Below the pieces are notes generated by a model. It was not told where the DNA came from. It worked only from the letters and a program-made list of their open reading frames with translations, and ran no database searches. From Acidilobaceae archaeon UBA162 (lineage in GTDB: Archaea; Thermoproteota; Thermoprotei_A; Sulfolobales; Acidilobaceae): DNA of 7,862 nucleotides. Positions 5,483-7,862 of this stretch are shown here, in pieces. The position numbers and the translations under genes were made by a program. Location of the stretch: the NCBI GenBank assembly GCA_002496425.1, contig DAJS01000016.1:32671-40532 (forward strand), given 5' to 3'. Numbering within the stretch: position 1 is the first letter of the stretch; each line of letters opens with the position of its first letter.

Positions 5483-5622
5483 GTCTGCCAACTGCTAGGG
5501 ACGGCAAGGCGGCATTCTCAGCAATCTTTTCAAAAGTGGAGGCGCTATTAGCTAGAGAATCGCCAGCTAGGCTTAAGCTGTCGAAGGACTATGAGGTTGA
5601 GCTGCATGTGGTTTTAACATAA
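5479..5622 (+). CDS. Possible 47-residue small protein, unrecognised
   Basis: A short frame starting with GTG at 5479 and ending with TAA at 5620-5622, in a 281-bp gap otherwise without genes. The product is charged and looks globular: a predicted amphipathic helix (KAAFSAIFSKVEALLARES) followed by a strand-like segment (KDYEVELHVVLT). The amino acid mix and the AAG/AGG use resemble real genes nearby, although only about half of the codons end in G or C. A TATA box at 5427-5434 precedes it, and GAGG at 5470-5473 is 5 nt before the GTG. In frame upstream is ATG-GCC-GAG-GCC-TAA, so the gene could also be a slightly longer protein interrupted by a stop. I recognise no family. It lies between a thioesterase and dphB, with a separate promoter for dphB after it. 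Confidence 0.4.
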   Translation: MSLPTARDGKAAFSAIFSKVEALLARESPARLKLSKDYEVELHVVLT

Positions 5623-5633
5623 ACATGGATAGG

Positions 5634-5641
5634 TATAAAAT
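5634..5641 (+). promoter_or_regulatory. TATA box of dphB
   Basis: TATAAAAT is the best TATA match in the gap. Transcription would start about 26 nt later, near 5663, leaving a leader of about 20 nt before the TTG of dphB that contains the GGTGA ribosome binding site. Confidence 0.65.
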
Positions 5642-5668
5642 ACTATGAAGATTTAGGGACAAATGGTT

Positions 5669-5673
5669 GGTGA
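5669..5673 (+). promoter_or_regulatory. Shine-Dalgarno sequence of dphB
   Basis: GGTGA, a match to the archaeal 16S rRNA 3' end, lies 9 nt before the TTG at 5683 and supports that TTG as the start. Confidence 0.6.
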
Positions 5674-5682
5674 ACCCACCCC

Positions 5683-6519
5683 TTGCTTATACTGGTAGGG
5701 GCTGGGCTTGGACCAGATTATGTAACCAAGAGAGCTCTCGAGGCTCTAAGGTCATCCGACGTAGTACTTGTCGAGGCCTACACATCTCCTAGGTCATCTT
5801 GGCTAGTTGACGTAGTGAAGAGTCTAGGAAAGGAGTATAGGCTTGTGGATAGGTCAGAACTAGAGGAGCGCTCAAGCGAGGTCGTAGAGCTCAGCAGGAA
5901 CCGCAATGTCGCAGTACTGATTGCTGGCGATCCGCTGATAGCTACCACTCACTCAGCCCTTCTCGTGGAGGCCGCTATGTCTGGCGTCAAGACGTCAGTC
6001 ATCCCAGGCGTCTCGGGGCCCTGCAGCGCTATATCGGCAAGTGGGCTTCAGTTCTACAGGTTTGGCGCCTCGGCTACAGTGCCTGGTCCCTGGAGGGGCG
6101 TCTCCGCTGCAGCCACAGCCTTAACCCTTCTGAGCAACCTGTGCTGGGGGCATCACACGCTTCTCCTCTTGGACGTAAGCCCTGAAGGCGAGACCTTGGG
6201 GCCGAAGGAGGCCCTTGAGGTACTGTGGAGGGAGCTTGGGGCGCTAGGCAACGCAGATCGCCTGGGCCAGCTGCTGGCGCTATTGACCTCTGTGGGGGAT
6301 GATGTGACTGTTGCCTATACCACGCTATTAAGGCGTAACCTGCCGGGCGTCGAGGTGGGCAGCATAGCAGTGCCGGCACTGCTTCAGCCTATCGAGTCCG
6401 AGTACCTTCGGTATGTGATCAAGGTTCCTGAGGACCTTATAGACAAACACCAGGACGCCATTAAGAGCTCCGACTTCTGCGGACTTTACAGGACCCTTCG
6501 TGAGAGGGTCATAGCTTAA
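5683..6519 (+). CDS. dphB: Diphthine synthase
   Basis: DphB methylates the amino group of the modified histidine of elongation factor 2 with S-adenosylmethionine, the second step of diphthamide formation in the cytoplasm. At 278 residues it is close to the family length. Motifs of the SAM-dependent tetrapyrrole/diphthine methylase fold in order: LVGAGLGPDYVT (4-15), LVEAYTSP (29-36), VAVLIAGDPLIATTH (76-90), the PGVSG loop (108-112) with SAISASGLQFYRFG (115-128), and HHTLLLLDVSPEG after residue 150. The VP-x-PW segment (133-137) departs from the usual W-x-P-x-S sequence, since the following PTS is replaced by GVS. The TTG start gives the expected N-terminus at once and has a GGTGA ribosome binding site. 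It probably shares a transcript with the downstream protease gene, 49 bp away. No dph2 gene is in the window. Confidence 0.93.
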   Translation: MLILVGAGLGPDYVTKRALEALRSSDVVLVEAYTSPRSSWLVDVVKSLGKEYRLVDRSELEERSSEVVELSRNRNVAVLIAGDPLIATTHSALLVEAAMSGVKTSVIPGVSGPCSAISASGLQFYRFGASATVPGPWRGVSAAATALTLLSNLCWGHHTLLLLDVSPEGETLGPKEALEVLWRELGALGNADRLGQLLALLTSVGDDVTVAYTTLLRRNLPGVEVGSIAVPALLQPIESEYLRYVIKVPEDLIDKHQDAIKSSDFCGLYRTLRERVIA

Positions 6520-6568
6520 TAATAGCTAAGCTGTTAAGGCCTGGTAACCAAATGACAGCAGGATAACC

Positions 6569-7612
6569 TTGAGCCAGCATGAAGAGGAAGTTGATATCAT
6601 AGTAAACAAGTACTTTGACGTTACTAACAGAGAGTGGCTTCCAGGAAACGCGATAAGGTACAGTGTGGTGGGGGTCAAGGGTGACTACACGTCATCGTTC
6701 AAGAAACTGTACAGTGAGCTGGTGGCCCGCGGCTACGCCCCTGCCCTGAAGAAGGATAACGATGTGATCTACCTGATACTAGGGAAGATAAGCACTAAGG
6801 TCAACTGGGCCACGTGGTCAACGCTGGCTGCTTTAACTATATTGATGGTATACCTCTCAGGCACCGCTCTGGGCGCTGGTTGGCAGGCCCCAGTCCTGTT
6901 CTTACTGGGCCTCCTGGGACCATTGCTGATACACGAGTCAGGTCACTGGATAATCATGAGGTTCTATAGTGTGCCTCGCAGTCCTCCCTATCTTATACCG
7001 GCTCCGCCGCTCCAGCTGGGATTCCTTGGGACCCTAGGGGCCGTCATAAACATGAAGTGGGTTCCTGCCACGGCTGATGAGCTTGCAATAGTAGGCATTA
7101 TGGGACCCCTATTTGGCTTCATCGCCGCTATACCTGTTGCTGTGATAGGCATACACATGTCCCAGCTAGTTCCTGTGTCAGCAACCGTCTCAGCCCCAAC
7201 GCTAACCTTCGCACCTCTGGCCTTTGAGGTCATAGCCGCAGCGCTCAGTATACCCTCAGGATACTATATAAGGCTGTCACCTCTAGCCTTCGCCAGCTAC
7301 GTGGTTCTCTTTGTCACCTTCCTGAACCTGATACCAATAGGGCAACTCGACGGAGGCCATGTCGTCAGGGCAGCTGTTGGCGAGAGGTGGCATTTGTTGA
7401 TATCAGTTGTATTTACTGTATTGCTGCTGGTGTTAGGGACTATTAGCGCGACATTTGTACTCTTTGGCATCATAGCCCTCATACTGCTAGCCATTACTGG
7501 AGGCAGACATCCTGGGCCAGCAATACAGGAGTCAAGCATGAGCTGGAAGGGGTATCTGGCGGTGGTCGTTTATGGCCTGCTTCTGGCGCTTACTATGCCT
7601 ATACCTGTCTGA
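6569..7612 (+). CDS. Site-2 protease family (M50) intramembrane zinc metalloprotease
   Basis: A 347-residue multi-spanning membrane protease of the M50/S2P family, which cuts substrates within the membrane. The zinc motif HESGH (122-126) lies in a hydrophobic helix, and the distal NLIPIGQLDGG (253-263) supplies the third zinc ligand Asp261 in another. Between them YLIPAPP and GFLGTLGAVI (151-160) match the conserved loop of archaeal and plant EGY-type S2Ps. Likely membrane segments are near 81-98, 106-124, 172-195, 211-228, 238-256, 275-309 (one or two) and 328-344. Residues 1-75 form a charged soluble domain (DIIVNKYF, YTSSFKKLYSELVARGY, VIYLILGKI) of unknown role. All catalytic residues are present. 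The start is TTG at 6569 with a weak AGGA 5 nt upstream. It follows dphB by 49 bp without a clear promoter. Its substrate is unknown; archaeal relatives are thought to act in membrane-protein or regulator processing. Confidence 0.92.
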   Translation: MSQHEEEVDIIVNKYFDVTNREWLPGNAIRYSVVGVKGDYTSSFKKLYSELVARGYAPALKKDNDVIYLILGKISTKVNWATWSTLAALTILMVYLSGTALGAGWQAPVLFLLGLLGPLLIHESGHWIIMRFYSVPRSPPYLIPAPPLQLGFLGTLGAVINMKWVPATADELAIVGIMGPLFGFIAAIPVAVIGIHMSQLVPVSATVSAPTLTFAPLAFEVIAAALSIPSGYYIRLSPLAFASYVVLFVTFLNLIPIGQLDGGHVVRAAVGERWHLLISVVFTVLLLVLGTISATFVLFGIIALILLAITGGRHPGPAIQESSMSWKGYLAVVVYGLLLALTMPIPV

Positions 7613-7644
7613 CGCGGTCAACATAAGGGCTAAGAAGGTTAAGC

Positions 7645-7722
7645 TGGTGGGCCCGGGGGGACTTGAACCCCCGACCTCCGCCGTGTAAGGGCGGCGTCCT
7701 GTCCAGTCTAGACTACGGGCCC
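7645..7722 (-). tRNA. tRNA-Val (anticodon UAC), CCA encoded
   Basis: Read on the - strand from 7722. The acceptor stem GGGCCCG pairs with CGGGCCC; the D stem GUCU/GGAC encloses a loop with A14, G15 and G18G19; the anticodon stem CCGCC/GGCGG carries the loop CUUACAC with UAC at 7685-7687; the variable region is AGGUC; and the T stem GGGGG/CCCCC holds UUCAAGU. The discriminator is A73 (7648) and CCA is encoded (7645-7647). All stems pair and there is no intron. G15 and C48 form the Levitt pair, so it is a probable substrate for archaeosine formation by TgtA. It converges with the protease gene, whose stop is 32 bp away. Confidence 0.97.
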
Positions 7723-7745
7723 GACTTCGGCTCCTTAGTCAACTC

Positions 7746-7798
7746 TAGGGCAGGTGATTTTATCTGCTTCGGGTAGAAGCCAACTTCTCCCTGCCCTA
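7746..7798. repeat. 9-bp perfect inverted repeat enclosing the tRNA promoter
   Basis: TAGGGCAGG (7746-7754) and CCTGCCCTA (7790-7798) are perfect reverse complements separated by 35 bp. Inside lie GCTTC/GAAGC (7766-7770 and 7776-7780, loop GGGTA) and the alternative AGAAG/CTTCT (7775-7779 and 7784-7788). As RNA it could form a long hairpin; as DNA it brackets the tRNA-Val TATA box. Confidence 0.5.
7757..7764 (-). promoter_or_regulatory. TATA box of tRNA-Val
   Basis: On the - strand this reads GATAAAAT, centred 38.5 nt upstream of the first base of the tRNA, so transcription would start about 12 nt before it, as is usual for archaeal tRNA genes. Confidence 0.55.
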
Positions 7799-7815
7799 AA
7801 GGGAGGTCCCCTTTA
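7797..7815. repeat. 7-bp perfect hairpin next to the inverted repeat
   Basis: TAAAGGG (7797-7803) and CCCTTTA (7809-7815) pair perfectly around the loop AGGTC, sharing two bases with the preceding repeat arm. No T-run follows on +, so it is not a convincing terminator. I find no gene in the rest of 7723-7862: all six frames are interrupted. Confidence 0.45.
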
Positions 7816-7862
7816 TGGTAGCTCATCATTTCAGCATAAATTCAGGCTTACATCTCTGATTT

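Noticed and set aside
7746..7800. H/ACA guide RNA reading of the inverted-repeat region
   Set aside because: The lower stem and pocket are suggestive, but the upper stem has only 5 bp, there is no K-turn, and no ACA box follows the stem on either strand.
7797..7815. Hairpin as a rho-independent terminator
   Set aside because: No T-run follows, and archaeal termination does not rely on such hairpins.
7815..7862. CTGA and ATGATGA on the - strand near the window end as a C/D box RNA
   Set aside because: Only one D'-like and one C'-like box are present, with no matching outer C and D boxes.

Overview
This window looks like a chromosome segment of a thermophilic crenarchaeon with moderately high GC. 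The gene set points there: an archaeosine-type tRNA-guanine transglycosylase, diphthine synthase, a SmAP3-like Sm protein and a PAC2-family protein. TATA boxes lie about 35 nt before start codons, arginine is mostly AGG/AGA, and every complete + strand gene of known family starts with TTG. An Acidilobus/Aeropyrum-like relative is my inference from composition and style; I could not search a database.

Layout. 1-243 is the 3' end of a + strand gene whose product lacks Lys and Glu, as exported proteins often do. 222-1609 (-) holds ornithine carbamoyltransferase (argF) followed by a small unrecognised gene. A divergent promoter at 1642-1649 separates argF from a + strand pair: a short PUA-domain protein and a PAC2 proteasome-chaperone-like protein, overlapping by 20 bp. 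2905-4907 (-) is a tightly coupled pair, a SmAP3-like Lsm protein followed by tgtA. A second divergent promoter at 4940-4947 faces a hotdog thioesterase (4979-5401, +). 5402-5682 has no recognised gene but contains two TATA boxes, leaderless mini-ORF candidates and a possible 47-residue small protein. Next come diphthine synthase (dphB) and a site-2 protease-type membrane metalloprotease (+). The window ends with tRNA-Val(UAC) on the - strand and a short region rich in inverted repeats.

How the genes fit together. Most of the centre serves the translation machinery. TgtA here stops after its C1 domain and has no PUA domain, while the small PUA protein encoded nearby looks like the missing C2-PUA half, so the enzyme is probably split over two neighbouring loci. 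The tRNA-Val in the same window carries G15 and C48, the expected TgtA substrate configuration. DphB modifies EF-2. PAC2 and the site-2 protease belong to protein turnover. No mobile element, CRISPR array or defence system was seen.
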